64,000 bases of DNA from Micromonospora sp. MH99 (GTDB lineage: Bacteria; Actinomycetota; Actinomycetes; Mycobacteriales; Micromonosporaceae), in the NCBI RefSeq assembly GCF_021442385.1, contig NZ_MUZA01000020.1:30564-94563 (forward strand), in the 5' to 3' direction. A program made the position numbers and the translations under genes. Below are positions 8,017 through 15,965 of the stretch, piece by piece. Position 1 is the stretch's first letter; every line of letters starts with the position of its first letter. The notes below the pieces were generated by a model. The model was given only the letters and a program-made list of their open reading frames with translations. It did no database searches and had not been told where the DNA came from.

Positions 8017-9030
8017 TCATTCAAGCGTACGGCGGACCGGCGTGCCCCCGGGGCGGCCCGTCTCCGCAGCCTGCGGGCCGGCGGCGCGGGTGGCCAGGGC
8101 GCCGATCTCGCGCAGGTACGCGATCAACTCCGGCGGCTCGTGCACCTCGATGTCGCAACCCAGGGTCAGCAGGCGCCACGCCAGCCACTCCAGGGTGTCC
8201 GCGTCGCTGCGCAACCGGCACGAGGTGGCGTCGATCGGCTCCAGCTCGACCCCGGCGCCGCCGAGCGGGCCGGCCACCCGCTCGACCGGTGCGTGCAGCG
8301 TCACCACCGCCCGGTACACGGGCGTCAGCTCGAGCAGCTTCTCCGCCATGAACGACGCCGCGTCGGTGGCCGGCAGTCGACGGGCGGCGACCCGGGTCCG
8401 GGTGAGCCGCGGGTCGGTGATCCGGTCCACCCGGAAGATCCGCCAGTCGGCGCGATCGTTGTCGTAGCCCACCAGATACCAGCGCCGGCCCGCCGACACC
8501 AGCTTGTACGGCTCGACGAGCCGTTCGCCGTCCACGCCGTCGCGACGGCGGTAGGTGAACCGTAGTTGCGCGCGGCTGTCGACGGCGGCTGCCAGGGCGT
8601 TCAGGTGTTCGGGGTCGACCGTCGGCGGACCCCAGGTGAGCAGCGGTTCGGTGGCCGCCCCCAGTGCCCTGACGCGCTGTCGCAGCCGGGACGGCAGCAC
8701 CTGTTCGAGCTTCGCCAGCGCCCGTACCGAGGCCTCCTCGATACCGGCCACCGCGTGACCGGCGGCGGTCCGCAGACCGACCGCGATCGCCACCGCCTCC
8801 TCGTCGTCGAGCAACAGTGGTGGCATCGCCTTGCCCGCGACCAGGCGGTAGCCGCCGATCACGCCCATCGTCGCCTGCACCGGGTAGCCGAGGTCGCGCA
8901 GCCGGTGCACATCGCGGCGGATGGTGCGCAGGCTGACGCCGAGCCGGGCGGCCAGTTCGCTGCCGGGCCACTCCCGGGGGGTCTGCAACAGCGACAGCAG
9001 GCCCAGTAGTCGGGCGGGGGTGTCGGACAT
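8017..9030 (-). CDS. WYL-domain transcriptional regulator (YafY-like)
   Basis: 337-residue regulator. The N-terminal winged helix (RLLGLLSLLQTPREWPGSEL, then GVSLRTIRRDVHRLRDLGYP) is followed by a central WYL ligand-binding domain (LVEPYKLVSAGRRWYLVGYD) and a WCX-type C-terminal extension. WYL regulators sense nucleic-acid or nucleotide ligands in characterised cases and often link to DNA damage. The ATG at 9030 has GGAGG just upstream. It is divergent from the epoxide hydrolase/AlkZ-like pair (64 bp between starts), and its stop overlaps the possible ATG of the sigma gene. It most likely regulates the divergent pair. Confidence 0.88.
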   Translation of the reverse strand: MSDTPARLLGLLSLLQTPREWPGSELAARLGVSLRTIRRDVHRLRDLGYPVQATMGVIGGYRLVAGKAMPPLLLDDEEAVAIAVGLRTAAGHAVAGIEEASVRALAKLEQVLPSRLRQRVRALGAATEPLLTWGPPTVDPEHLNALAAAVDSRAQLRFTYRRRDGVDGERLVEPYKLVSAGRRWYLVGYDNDRADWRIFRVDRITDPRLTRTRVAARRLPATDAASFMAEKLLELTPVYRAVVTLHAPVERVAGPLGGAGVELEPIDATSCRLRSDADTLEWLAWRLLTLGCDIEVHEPPELIAYLREIGALATRAAGPQAAETGRPGGTPVRRTLE

Positions 9031-9094
9031 GGCCTCCACCATGCCAGCGATGTGTGCCAGATCCTGACCTATATCGGCCCTAGCGTTTCCCGGC

Positions 9095-10228
9095 ATGACG
9101 CCGTTTCGCATCGACATTCCCGAGTCCGACCTCGACGACCTGCGCGAGCGGCTCGCCCGCACCCGGTGGCCCCGCCCGCTGCCCGGAGCCCGCTGGGACC
9201 GAGGGGTGCCGGTGGACTACCTCCGCGAGCTGACCGAGCACTGGGCACACGGTTACGACTGGCGGGCGCACGAAGCGCGCCTGAACGACTTTCCCCAGTT
9301 CGTCACCGAGATCGACGGCCTGGACGTGCACCTGCTGCACGTCCGCTCGCCGGAACCCGACGCGCTGCCGCTGCTGCTGACGCACGGCTGGCCCAACTCG
9401 GTGGTCGAGTTCACCGAGCTGATCGGCCCGTTGACCGATCCGCGTGCCCACGGCGGTGACCCCGCGCAGGCGTTCCACGTGGTGGTGCCGTCGGTGCCCG
9501 GCTTCGGTTTCTCGCAGGCGCCACCGGCCGGGTTCACGATCGACCGGCTCGCCTCGATGTGGGCCGAGCTGATGGCCCGCCTCGGCTACGACCGCTACGG
9601 CACCCAGGGCGGCGACCTCGGCGCGTACGTCGCGCCCCGGGTGGCGGCGGTGGCGCCGGAGCGCGTGGTGGGCGTGCACATCGACGGCGGATTCGGCTTT
9701 CCGACTGCCGCCGACGAGCCCGACCTGAGCGAGGCGGAACGCGCCGAGTGGGAACAGATGCGGCGGTGGATGAGCGGTGGGGTGGACCACCACGCGCTGC
9801 TGCGGGCCGCGCCACAGACCTTCGCGTACGCCTGGACCGATTCGCCGGTCGGGCTGCTGGCCTGGATGATGCAGAAGTTCAAGGAGTTCACCATGACGGT
9901 ACCGACACCCGAGCAGGCCATCGACCGGGACCATCTGCTCACCAACGTGAGCCTCTACTGGTTCACCGGCACCTCGGGAACCTCCTCGTGGCCCATGTAC
10001 GAGCGGCTCACCCTCGCCGACGACGGCGGTTTCGCCTGGCCCCGGGGTCAACGGCGGGTGCCGTCGGGCGTCTACGGCGGCGGGACCGCGCTGATGCGCC
10101 GCCTCGCCGCACGGGACAACACCATCGTGCACTGGCCGCAGGGCAACCCGGGCAGCCACTTCGTGGCGATGGACGAGCCGTCGGCGCACGCGGCGGACAT
10201 CCGCACCTTCTTCGCGAGCCTGCGATGA
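9095..10228 (+). CDS. Epoxide hydrolase (EHN family, alpha/beta hydrolase)
   Basis: 377-residue soluble epoxide hydrolase of the microsomal-like group, adding water to epoxides via an alkyl-enzyme ester. The N-terminal EHN domain (residues 1-105) ends in the oxyanion motif HGWP (97-100). The nucleophile is Asp174 in GGDLGAYV. A lid tyrosine is in LYWFTGT, and the catalytic His is in [10 protein letters not shown]. No signal peptide. A TAGCGT segment ends 8 bp before the ATG, so the mRNA may be leaderless. Its stop overlaps the next start as ATGA, so it is co-translated with the AlkZ-like gene. The WYL regulator is divergent. Confidence 0.9.
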   Translation: MTPFRIDIPESDLDDLRERLARTRWPRPLPGARWDRGVPVDYLRELTEHWAHGYDWRAHEARLNDFPQFVTEIDGLDVHLLHVRSPEPDALPLLLTHGWPNSVVEFTELIGPLTDPRAHGGDPAQAFHVVVPSVPGFGFSQAPPAGFTIDRLASMWAELMARLGYDRYGTQGGDLGAYVAPRVAAVAPERVVGVHIDGGFGFPTAADEPDLSEAERAEWEQMRRWMSGGVDHHALLRAAPQTFAYAWTDSPVGLLAWMMQKFKEFTMTVPTPEQAIDRDHLLTNVSLYWFTGTSGTSSWPMYERLTLADDGGFAWPRGQRRVPSGVYGGGTALMRRLAARDNTIVHWPQGNPGSHFVAMDEPSAHAADIRTFFASLR

Positions 10229-11382
10229 CCGACCTGAGCTGGGCGCAGGTGTCCGCCCGGCGTCTGGCGCGGCACCGGCTCACGACTCCGACACCGGACA
10301 CCACGCCGGACGTCGACCGCCTCGCCGACGTGGTGTCCGTGCTGTGTGGCGCGCACGCCCAGGTCGCCTCCGCCGCCGAACTGTCCGTCGGGCTCCGCGC
10401 CCCCGGCGCCACCCGTGCCCTGGTGCGCCAGGCGCTCTGGCGGGACCGCACCCTGGTCAAGACCCGTGGACCACGCGGGACCGTGCACCTGCTCGCCGCC
10501 GCGGACCTGCCGATGTGGACCGGCGCGCTGAGCGCGATGCCCACTCCGCCCCGGGAGCGGAGTGTGGCCCTGTTGACTCCCCGGCAGACCGAGCGGGTCC
10601 TCGCGGCCATCGCCGAGGCGCTGGCCGAGGCCGAGCTGACCACCGCCGAGTTGACCGAGGAGGTCGTCGCCCGCACCGGCGAGTGGGCGGGCGAACGGGT
10701 CATGGAGGCATTCCAGGACAGGTGGCCCCGATGGTTCGCGGCGATGGGGCAGGCAACCCGCAGCGGAATCGTCTGCTTCGGCCCGAACCGGGGCCGCGCC
10801 ACCACGTATACCAGCCCGAACCGCTGGCTACCCGGGTTCACCCCGATGGCCGGCCGGGCCGCGCTGGCCGACCTCGTGCGCCGCTACCTGTACGCGTACG
10901 GTCCGGCCACCCCGGCCCAGTTCGCCCAGTGGCTGTCGGCGCCCCGGCCCTGGGCGACGTGGCTGTTCACCCTGCTGGACCTGACCGAGGTGACGGTCGA
11001 GGGCACGCCCGCATGGGTGGCCGCCGACGACACCGACTTTCCGGACGACCCGCCGTCCGGGTTGCGGTTACTGCCCTACTTCGACGCGTACGTGGTCGGC
11101 TGTCATCCGCGCGACCGGCTCTATCCCGGGGCGGCCGCCGAGCGGGCGTTGGCCGGTGGACAGGCTGGCAACTATCCCGTGCTCCTGGTGGACGGGACAG
11201 TCGCCGGCGTGTGGCACCAACGCCGCTCCGGCCGCACCATCCGCGTCACGGTCGAGCCGCTGCGGGCCCTCGACGCCCGTCGGCGGCGGGAGTTGGCCGA
11301 GGAGATCGAGCGGGTCGGCCACATCCTGGAGGGGGACGCCACACTGACCGTCGGGACGGTGCGTGTCGGTCCGCACGCCTGA
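10225..11382 (+). CDS. AlkZ/YcaQ-like winged-helix protein (HTH_42 family, putative DNA glycosylase)
   Basis: 385-residue member of the HTH_42 superfamily, which includes AlkZ and YcaQ glycosylases that excise bulky or crosslinking alkylation adducts. Tandem winged helices, the [11 protein letters not shown] segment and a final beta-rich region are visible. The motif that is QxQ in AlkZ and QxD in YcaQ reads His44-Ala45-Gln46 here ([13 protein letters not shown]), so catalysis is uncertain and the protein may be a related binder. It starts in an ATGA overlap with the epoxide hydrolase stop. Pairing an epoxide-detoxifying enzyme with a DNA-repair-like protein suggests protection from electrophilic compounds. 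Confidence 0.8.
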   Translation: MTDLSWAQVSARRLARHRLTTPTPDTTPDVDRLADVVSVLCGAHAQVASAAELSVGLRAPGATRALVRQALWRDRTLVKTRGPRGTVHLLAAADLPMWTGALSAMPTPPRERSVALLTPRQTERVLAAIAEALAEAELTTAELTEEVVARTGEWAGERVMEAFQDRWPRWFAAMGQATRSGIVCFGPNRGRATTYTSPNRWLPGFTPMAGRAALADLVRRYLYAYGPATPAQFAQWLSAPRPWATWLFTLLDLTEVTVEGTPAWVAADDTDFPDDPPSGLRLLPYFDAYVVGCHPRDRLYPGAAAERALAGGQAGNYPVLLVDGTVAGVWHQRRSGRTIRVTVEPLRALDARRRRELAEEIERVGHILEGDATLTVGTVRVGPHA

Positions 11383-11396
11383 GTCAGGATGAGGGA

Positions 11397-12140
11397 GTGG
11401 ACATCGAACCGGTCGACGACGCGCCCCGCCGAACGTTCGTCCCGACGGTCCTGCGGCAGCGCTGGGAGGACCTCACCTTCCTGCACTGGGCTGTCGCTCC
11501 GGAACTCGTCGCGCCGCTGCTGCCCACCGGCACTCGCCCGGACACGCTGGACGGCGTGAGCTTCGTCGGGCTGATCGGCTTCCGGATGGTCGGGCTGGGC
11601 TTCGGTTGGGGCCCGGGGGTGCCGTACTTCGGCACGTTCGCCGAGACGAACGTGCGGCTCTACTCGGTCGACGACACCGGCCGACGGGCCGTCGTGTTCC
11701 GCTCGCTCGACGCGTCCCGCCTGGTGCCGGTGCTGGTGGCACAGGCGACGCTGCGTCTGCCGTACCTCTGGTCGTCGATGCGGTTGGACCGCGACGGCGA
11801 CCGACTCACCTACCGCTGCCGGCGTCGCTGGCCCGGCCCGGCGGGTACGACGAGCCGGATGGCGGTCCGGGTGGGGGAGCCGATCGCCGACCCCACCCCC
11901 CTGGACCACTTCCTCACCGCCCGGTGGGGGCTGCACACCCGGGCGTACGGGCGCACGCTGCACCTGCCGAACTGGCATCCCCGCTGGCCGCTGCACCGGG
12001 CGGAGCTGCTGCACCTGGACGACGGGCTGGTCGCCGCCGCTGGGCTGCCGGCACCGGTCGGACCGCCGGTCAGCGCGCTCTACTCGCCAGGTGTCGGGGT
12101 GCGGTTCGGCCCGCCCGTGACGGCCCGGCGGCCCGGCTGA
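11397..12140 (+). CDS. DUF2071 (YqjF-like) protein
   Basis: 247-residue DUF2071 protein of the YqjF/acetoacetate-decarboxylase-like fold. Family segments in order: LRQRWEDLTFLHWAVAPELV near the N-terminus, GLIGFRMVG, PYFGTFAETNVRLYS, then a FLTARWGLHTRAYGRTLHLP region and WPLHRAELLHL. Biochemical role unknown. GTG 11397 was chosen because AGGATGAGGGA precedes it and the upstream frame has no homologous residues. It follows the AlkZ-like gene by 14 bp and is probably co-transcribed. A strong bidirectional hairpin sits on its stop codon. Confidence 0.82.
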   Translation: MDIEPVDDAPRRTFVPTVLRQRWEDLTFLHWAVAPELVAPLLPTGTRPDTLDGVSFVGLIGFRMVGLGFGWGPGVPYFGTFAETNVRLYSVDDTGRRAVVFRSLDASRLVPVLVAQATLRLPYLWSSMRLDRDGDRLTYRCRRRWPGPAGTTSRMAVRVGEPIADPTPLDHFLTARWGLHTRAYGRTLHLPNWHPRWPLHRAELLHLDDGLVAAAGLPAPVGPPVSALYSPGVGVRFGPPVTARRPG

Positions 12141-12155
12141 GCGCCGGGCCGCCGG
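12125..12155. terminator. Bidirectional hairpin overlapping the DUF2071 stop codon
   Basis: 13-bp perfect stem CCGGCGGCCCGGC / GCCGGGCCGCCGG with a 5-base loop containing the stop codon. It ends both the plus-strand DUF2071 operon and the convergent aldo/keto reductase gene, whose stop is 5 bp beyond it. Confidence 0.75.
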
Positions 12156-12159
12156 ATGC

Positions 12160-13137
12160 TCAGTAGCGCCCGCCCTCGGGTGCGGGCAGCGCGTCGAGGT
12201 CGGCCAGTTCCTCGGCGCCGAGCCGCACGTCGCCGGCCGCGCAGTTGTCCACCAGGTACTTCGGTGTCTTGGTGCCGGGGATCGGGATGACCCGGTCGCC
12301 CTGGGCGATCACCCACGCCAGCGCGACCTGCGCGGGAGTGACGCTGGCCCGGTCGGCGATCTCCCGGACCCGGGCGACGATGGCCAGGTTGGCCCGCAGC
12401 GCGTCCTGTTGGAAGCGCGGCAGGCCACGTCGGAAGTCGTCGGCCGGCAGGTCGTCGAACGACGAGAACCGGCCGGTCAGGAAGCCCCGGCCCAGCGGGG
12501 AGAACGGCAGGAAGGCGATGCCGTGCGCGACGCAGTACGGCAGAACCTCGGCCAGCGGGTCCCGGGTCCACAGCGACAACTCGGACTGCACCGACGCCAC
12601 CGGGTGCACGGCCTGGGCCCGCGCGATCTGGTCCACAGTCACCTCGGACAGGCCGATCTGCCGCGCCTTGCCCGCCGCGACGACCTCCGCCATCGCGCCC
12701 CAGGACTCCTCGATCGGCACCTCGGGGTCGACGCGGTGCAGCTGGTAGAGGTCGACATGGTCGGTGTCGAGGCGGCGCAGGCTGTCGTCGATCGCCGTGC
12801 GGATGTGCTCCGGCCGGCCGTTGTTGCCGATCTTCGGTGAGTTGCCGGGGCCTCCGGTCAGGGACGTGGCCACCAGCCCGACCTTGGTCGCCAGGACGGC
12901 CCGCTCCCGGTGGCCGTCGGCCAGTGCCCGGCCGACCAGCTCCTCGTTGGTGTACGGCCCGTACACGTCGGACGTGTCGATCAGCGTGGCGCCCAGGTCC
13001 AGCGCCTGGCGGATCACCGAGATCGAGGTGTCGTCGTCGCGGGGGCCGGTGATGTCGTATCCGTGGCTCATGCCCATGCACCCGAGACCGATGACGCCGA
13101 CCTCGGGCCCTGCGCTGCCCAGCGTGGTGGTTCTCAT
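12160..13137 (-). CDS. Aldo/keto reductase
   Basis: 325-residue NADPH-dependent TIM-barrel oxidoreductase. The full catalytic tetrad is visible: Asp54 and Tyr59 (LIDTSDVYGP), Lys85 (LATKVGL) and His134 (LYQLHRVD). The NADP-binding end IPGTKTPKYLVDN is also present. It resembles the AKR13-like group of cytosolic reductases for aldehydes and ketones. The ATG at 13137 gives the standard MRTTTLG N-terminus. It is a monocistronic gene convergent with the DUF2071 operon. The physiological substrate is unknown. Confidence 0.92.
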   Translation of the reverse strand: MRTTTLGSAGPEVGVIGLGCMGMSHGYDITGPRDDDTSISVIRQALDLGATLIDTSDVYGPYTNEELVGRALADGHRERAVLATKVGLVATSLTGGPGNSPKIGNNGRPEHIRTAIDDSLRRLDTDHVDLYQLHRVDPEVPIEESWGAMAEVVAAGKARQIGLSEVTVDQIARAQAVHPVASVQSELSLWTRDPLAEVLPYCVAHGIAFLPFSPLGRGFLTGRFSSFDDLPADDFRRGLPRFQQDALRANLAIVARVREIADRASVTPAQVALAWVIAQGDRVIPIPGTKTPKYLVDNCAAGDVRLGAEELADLDALPAPEGGRY

Positions 13138-13303
13138 GGGCACCACGCTACGACCGCTGCCGCCCGGCGGCATCCGGCGGCCGTCCAACGCGGTCGGAAA
13201 GAGTTCGGCGGGCGTGTCGAGGACAGCAGCGCCTGCTTCGACCACGGGGTGAGGGCCGGGCACGACCGGCAGGCTGACACCGCACAGACCAAGGAGTGGA
13301 CCG

Positions 13304-13906
13304 ATGACGAAGGTGACGACCGGGGCGACGATGTCGTTGGACGGCTACATCGCGGACGCCTCCCACGGCGGCTTCGAGCACCTCTTCCAGTGGTACGGCA
13401 GCGGCGACGTCGAGACGCCCACGGCCAACCCCGAGATGACGTTCCGGACGTCCGCCGCGAGCGCCCGCCACCTGCGGGACCTCACCGCACGTACCGGCGC
13501 GTTGGTCGTCGGCCGTCGGCTGTTCGACATGACCGGCGGGTGGGGCGGCCGGCACCCGATGGACGTGCCCGTCGTGGTCGTCACGCACACCGTGCCGCAG
13601 GGCTGGGAGCCGGAGAACGACTCCTTCGTCTTCGTCACCGACGGCATCGTCAGCGCCATCGACCGCGCGAAGGCGCTCGCCGGTGCCAAGGAGGTCGGCG
13701 TCAACGGAGGCACCATCGCGGCCCAGGTCGTCGAGGCTGGCCTGCTCGACGAGGTGCACGTCGACCTCGTCCCGGTCGTGCTCGGCGCCGGCATACCGTT
13801 CTTCGCCGGCCTGACGATCGCGCCACTGCAACTCGACGGCCCCTTCCGCGTCGTCGAGGGCGACGGCGTCACGCACCTGGCCTACCGCGTACGTCCGGCG
13901 GCCTGA
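13304..13906 (+). CDS. Dihydrofolate reductase-family protein (RibD C-terminal-like)
   Basis: 200-residue protein of the DHFR/RibD_C superfamily, NAD(P)H-dependent reductases. Visible features are TTGATMSLDGYIAD at the N-terminus, RTGALVVGRRLFDMT, the dinucleotide-binding EVGVNGGTIAAQ and DEVHVDLVPVVLGAG near the C-terminus. These solitary forms are of unknown substrate; they are not the folate enzyme. AAGGAGTGGACCG precedes the ATG. It is monocistronic and followed by a strong hairpin. Confidence 0.9.
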   Translation: MTKVTTGATMSLDGYIADASHGGFEHLFQWYGSGDVETPTANPEMTFRTSAASARHLRDLTARTGALVVGRRLFDMTGGWGGRHPMDVPVVVVTHTVPQGWEPENDSFVFVTDGIVSAIDRAKALAGAKEVGVNGGTIAAQVVEAGLLDEVHVDLVPVVLGAGIPFFAGLTIAPLQLDGPFRVVEGDGVTHLAYRVRPAA

Positions 13907-13913
13907 CCGTCTC

Positions 13914-13939
13914 GGGGCCGGCCCGCCCGGGCCGGCCCC
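13914..13939. terminator. Hairpin terminator after the RibD-like gene
   Basis: 12-bp perfect GC stem GGGGCCGGCCCG / CGGGCCGGCCCC separated by two bases, 8 bp after the stop codon. The inner pairs must open to form a loop. Confidence 0.65.
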
Positions 13940-14013
13940 GCACCCGTACGCCGGCGTCGAGCGTGACCGGAATTGGTGTGGCGCGCTGGTGCGCGCCTCG
14001 GGACACTGCGTCG

Positions 14014-15036
14014 GTGACCAGTTCCGCGTCGCCTCGACTGCTTCGACCACCCGCCCTGCGGCCCGGCGATCTGGTCGTTGTCGCCGCGCTGTCCGGTCCG
14101 CTGCACGCCGCCTACGAGCCCGACCTCGCGCAGGCGGTGGTCGTGCTCGAGCGGATGGGGTTCCGCGTGCGGCGGGCACCACTGCTCGACGTGGGGCGAC
14201 GGCGTTGGTGGAGCGCGGCCACTCCCGCCGAGATCGCCAGCGAATTCAACGCGCTCCTGCGGGACTCCGAGGTGCGCGCCATCATCGCGCACGACGGCGG
14301 TCAGACGGCGCTCGGTTACCTCGACCTGATCGATGTCGAGGCGATCGTCGCCGACCCCAAGCCGATCCTGGGCTTCAGTGACATCTCGCTGCTGCATCTG
14401 GTGCTGTACGCGCGTACGGGTCTGGTCGGGTTCCACACCGACCTGGCCACGCCGGGGCTCGGCGGCGCGTGGCAGCGTGCGCCCTCGGCGCGCAGAGCGG
14501 AGTTGGAGAAGCTCTACTCGGCCCTGCTGACCGGCACGGAGCCGCTCGGGGCGCTCCCGAGCAGTCCGTCCTGGGAGTGCTGGCGCCCCGGTCGCGTCGA
14601 GGGTCGGCTCATCGGCGGGGTGATCAATCGCGTCGCGCTGGTGCAGGCGACGCGGTACGCGCTGCCGCTGGACTGGTTCGACGGCGCGGTGCTGTTCTGG
14701 GAGGAGATGGGCGGCCAGGCGTCGTACGTGTGGAGTTATCTGCACGTGCTGCGGCACGCGGGCATTCTCGACCGGATCGGCGGCATGGTCGTGGGCATTC
14801 CGCACGCGATCGACGGCCTCGACACGCCCGACGCGTCCCCGACCCTGCCCGAGATGGTGCTCGACGTCCTCGGCGACCGTGACATCCCGGTGCTGGGCAA
14901 CGTCGAGTTTGGACACGCCGGCCCCAACCTGCCGATGCCGGTCGGTGTCCGCGTCGCCCTCGACGCGGGGCAGCGGACGCTGGCACTGCTGGAACCTGCG
15001 GTACGCCCGCATGCGACGACCGCACCTGTCGCCTGA
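14014..15036 (+). CDS. LD-carboxypeptidase family (S66, MccF-like) serine peptidase
   Basis: 340-residue cytoplasmic S66 peptidase. This family includes LD-carboxypeptidases for murein tetrapeptide recycling and MccF-type enzymes giving immunity to peptide-nucleotide antibiotics. The catalytic Ser is Ser122 in LGFSDIS; Glu is in FWEEMGG (230-231); His301 is in FGHAGPN. N-terminal LRPGDLVVVAALSGPL and the conserved AHDGGQ also fit. GTG 14014 is the first start after the terminator that keeps the family N-terminus. It stands alone, so recycling versus immunity cannot be resolved. Confidence 0.9.
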   Translation: MTSSASPRLLRPPALRPGDLVVVAALSGPLHAAYEPDLAQAVVVLERMGFRVRRAPLLDVGRRRWWSAATPAEIASEFNALLRDSEVRAIIAHDGGQTALGYLDLIDVEAIVADPKPILGFSDISLLHLVLYARTGLVGFHTDLATPGLGGAWQRAPSARRAELEKLYSALLTGTEPLGALPSSPSWECWRPGRVEGRLIGGVINRVALVQATRYALPLDWFDGAVLFWEEMGGQASYVWSYLHVLRHAGILDRIGGMVVGIPHAIDGLDTPDASPTLPEMVLDVLGDRDIPVLGNVEFGHAGPNLPMPVGVRVALDAGQRTLALLEPAVRPHATTAPVA

Positions 15037-15092
15037 GGCCAGCGGGCGCGTGAAACGCGAGGCTGTCGGTGTGCTGTGCTGAGCTGTCCGGC

Positions 15093-15854
15093 ATGGACTA
15101 CTCGCGATATCTCGACTGCCTCGCGGCCGACTTCGCCCGGCTGCGCGCCGTCGCGCCGACCGACCTGGGTGCGCCGGTGCCGACGTGCCCGGGCTGGAGC
15201 GTCGCCGACCTCACCCGTCACGTGGGTGACGTCTACCTCCACAAGACCCTGGCCATTCGCGAGGGCGCCGAGCCCGAGCCGTGGCCCCCGGCGGAGCTGG
15301 CGTCCGAGGAGCCGCTGGCGCTGCTCGACCGCGCGTACGCCGACCTGCGAGCCGAGTTCGCCGCCCACGACCCGAAGGACGCGGCGGGTTCGTGGTACGC
15401 GCCGGGCCGCTACGTCGGCTTCTGGATCCGCCGGATGGCGCAGGAGACCGTCATCCACCGCATCGATGCCGAGCTGGGCGTCGGGGCGCCTGTCGCGCCC
15501 GTTCCGGCCGACCTCGCCGTGGACGGCGTCGACGAGCTGCTTCGCGTGTTCGTGGAGTACTCGGTGGCCGAGTGGGCCGAGTCCTTCCGCGAGATCCTGG
15601 CCGGCTCGCCGGGCTGGACGTTCGCCGTCCGCGCCGACGACACGGCGTGGTCGGTGCGTACCGGGCCCGGGGTGTTCAGGGTGACCGACGGGGTGGCCGA
15701 CACCGCCGACGTGACGGTGACCGGCCCGCCGGCGGCGATGCTGCGGTGGCTGTGGGGCCGGGAGCTGGCCGCTGAGCGAAGTGGCGTCAGCGTGCAGGGG
15801 CCGTCCGAGGCGGTGGCCGAGCTGCGGCGCTGCATCGTCGTCGCCACCCAGTGA
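15093..15854 (+). CDS. Maleylpyruvate isomerase-family mycothiol-dependent enzyme
   Basis: 253-residue protein with the DinB-like MDMPI N-terminal domain and a C-terminal MDMPI/SCP2-like domain. The putative metal-binding triad is His in DLTRHVGDVY and Glu/His in QETVIHRIDAE. The CPGWSVADL motif near residue 30 is a hallmark. Members use mycothiol, the actinobacterial thiol, for isomerisation or detoxification. ATG 15093 begins at the conserved start of helix 1. The gene is monocistronic; its substrate is unknown. Confidence 0.88.
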   Translation: MDYSRYLDCLAADFARLRAVAPTDLGAPVPTCPGWSVADLTRHVGDVYLHKTLAIREGAEPEPWPPAELASEEPLALLDRAYADLRAEFAAHDPKDAAGSWYAPGRYVGFWIRRMAQETVIHRIDAELGVGAPVAPVPADLAVDGVDELLRVFVEYSVAEWAESFREILAGSPGWTFAVRADDTAWSVRTGPGVFRVTDGVADTADVTVTGPPAAMLRWLWGRELAAERSGVSVQGPSEAVAELRRCIVVATQ

Positions 15855-15894
15855 CGATGGCGGTGGGGTCATGGCGGAGCCGGCGTCCCGGCGG

Positions 15895-15900
15895 TATGCT
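15895..15900 (+). promoter_or_regulatory. -10-like TATGCT ahead of the MoxR/VWA cassette
   Basis: TATGCT ends 5 bp before GTG 15906 and lies 41 bp after the previous gene. This spacing suits a leaderless transcript beginning at or next to GTG 15906. I see no convincing -35 box. This is the only promoter-like site between 15855 and 15964. Confidence 0.4.
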
Positions 15901-15905
15901 CCGGC

Positions 15906-15965
15906 GTGATGATCACTTCCTCTCTCTTCAGATTGGGGGTCCGATCCGCGAACGGTGAGTGCTGA
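15906..15965 (+). CDS. Possible 19-codon leader ORF coupled to the MoxR/VWA cassette
   Basis: Short ORF GTG-ATG-ATC...TGC-TGA encoding 19 residues (MMITSSLFRLGVRSANGEC). Its TGA shares its A with the ATG of the next gene (TGATG at 15963-15967). That gene has no good Shine-Dalgarno of its own, so re-initiation from the leader would explain its translation. A -10-like hexamer lies just upstream. The ORF is short enough to arise by chance; the precise overlap is the main support. Confidence 0.4.
   Translation: MMITSSLFRLGVRSANGEC

Noticed and set aside
14014..15036. Calling the S66 peptidase a microcin-type immunity protein
   Set aside because: Catalytic motifs fit both LD-carboxypeptidase and MccF, and no antibiotic genes are adjacent, so only the family name is used.
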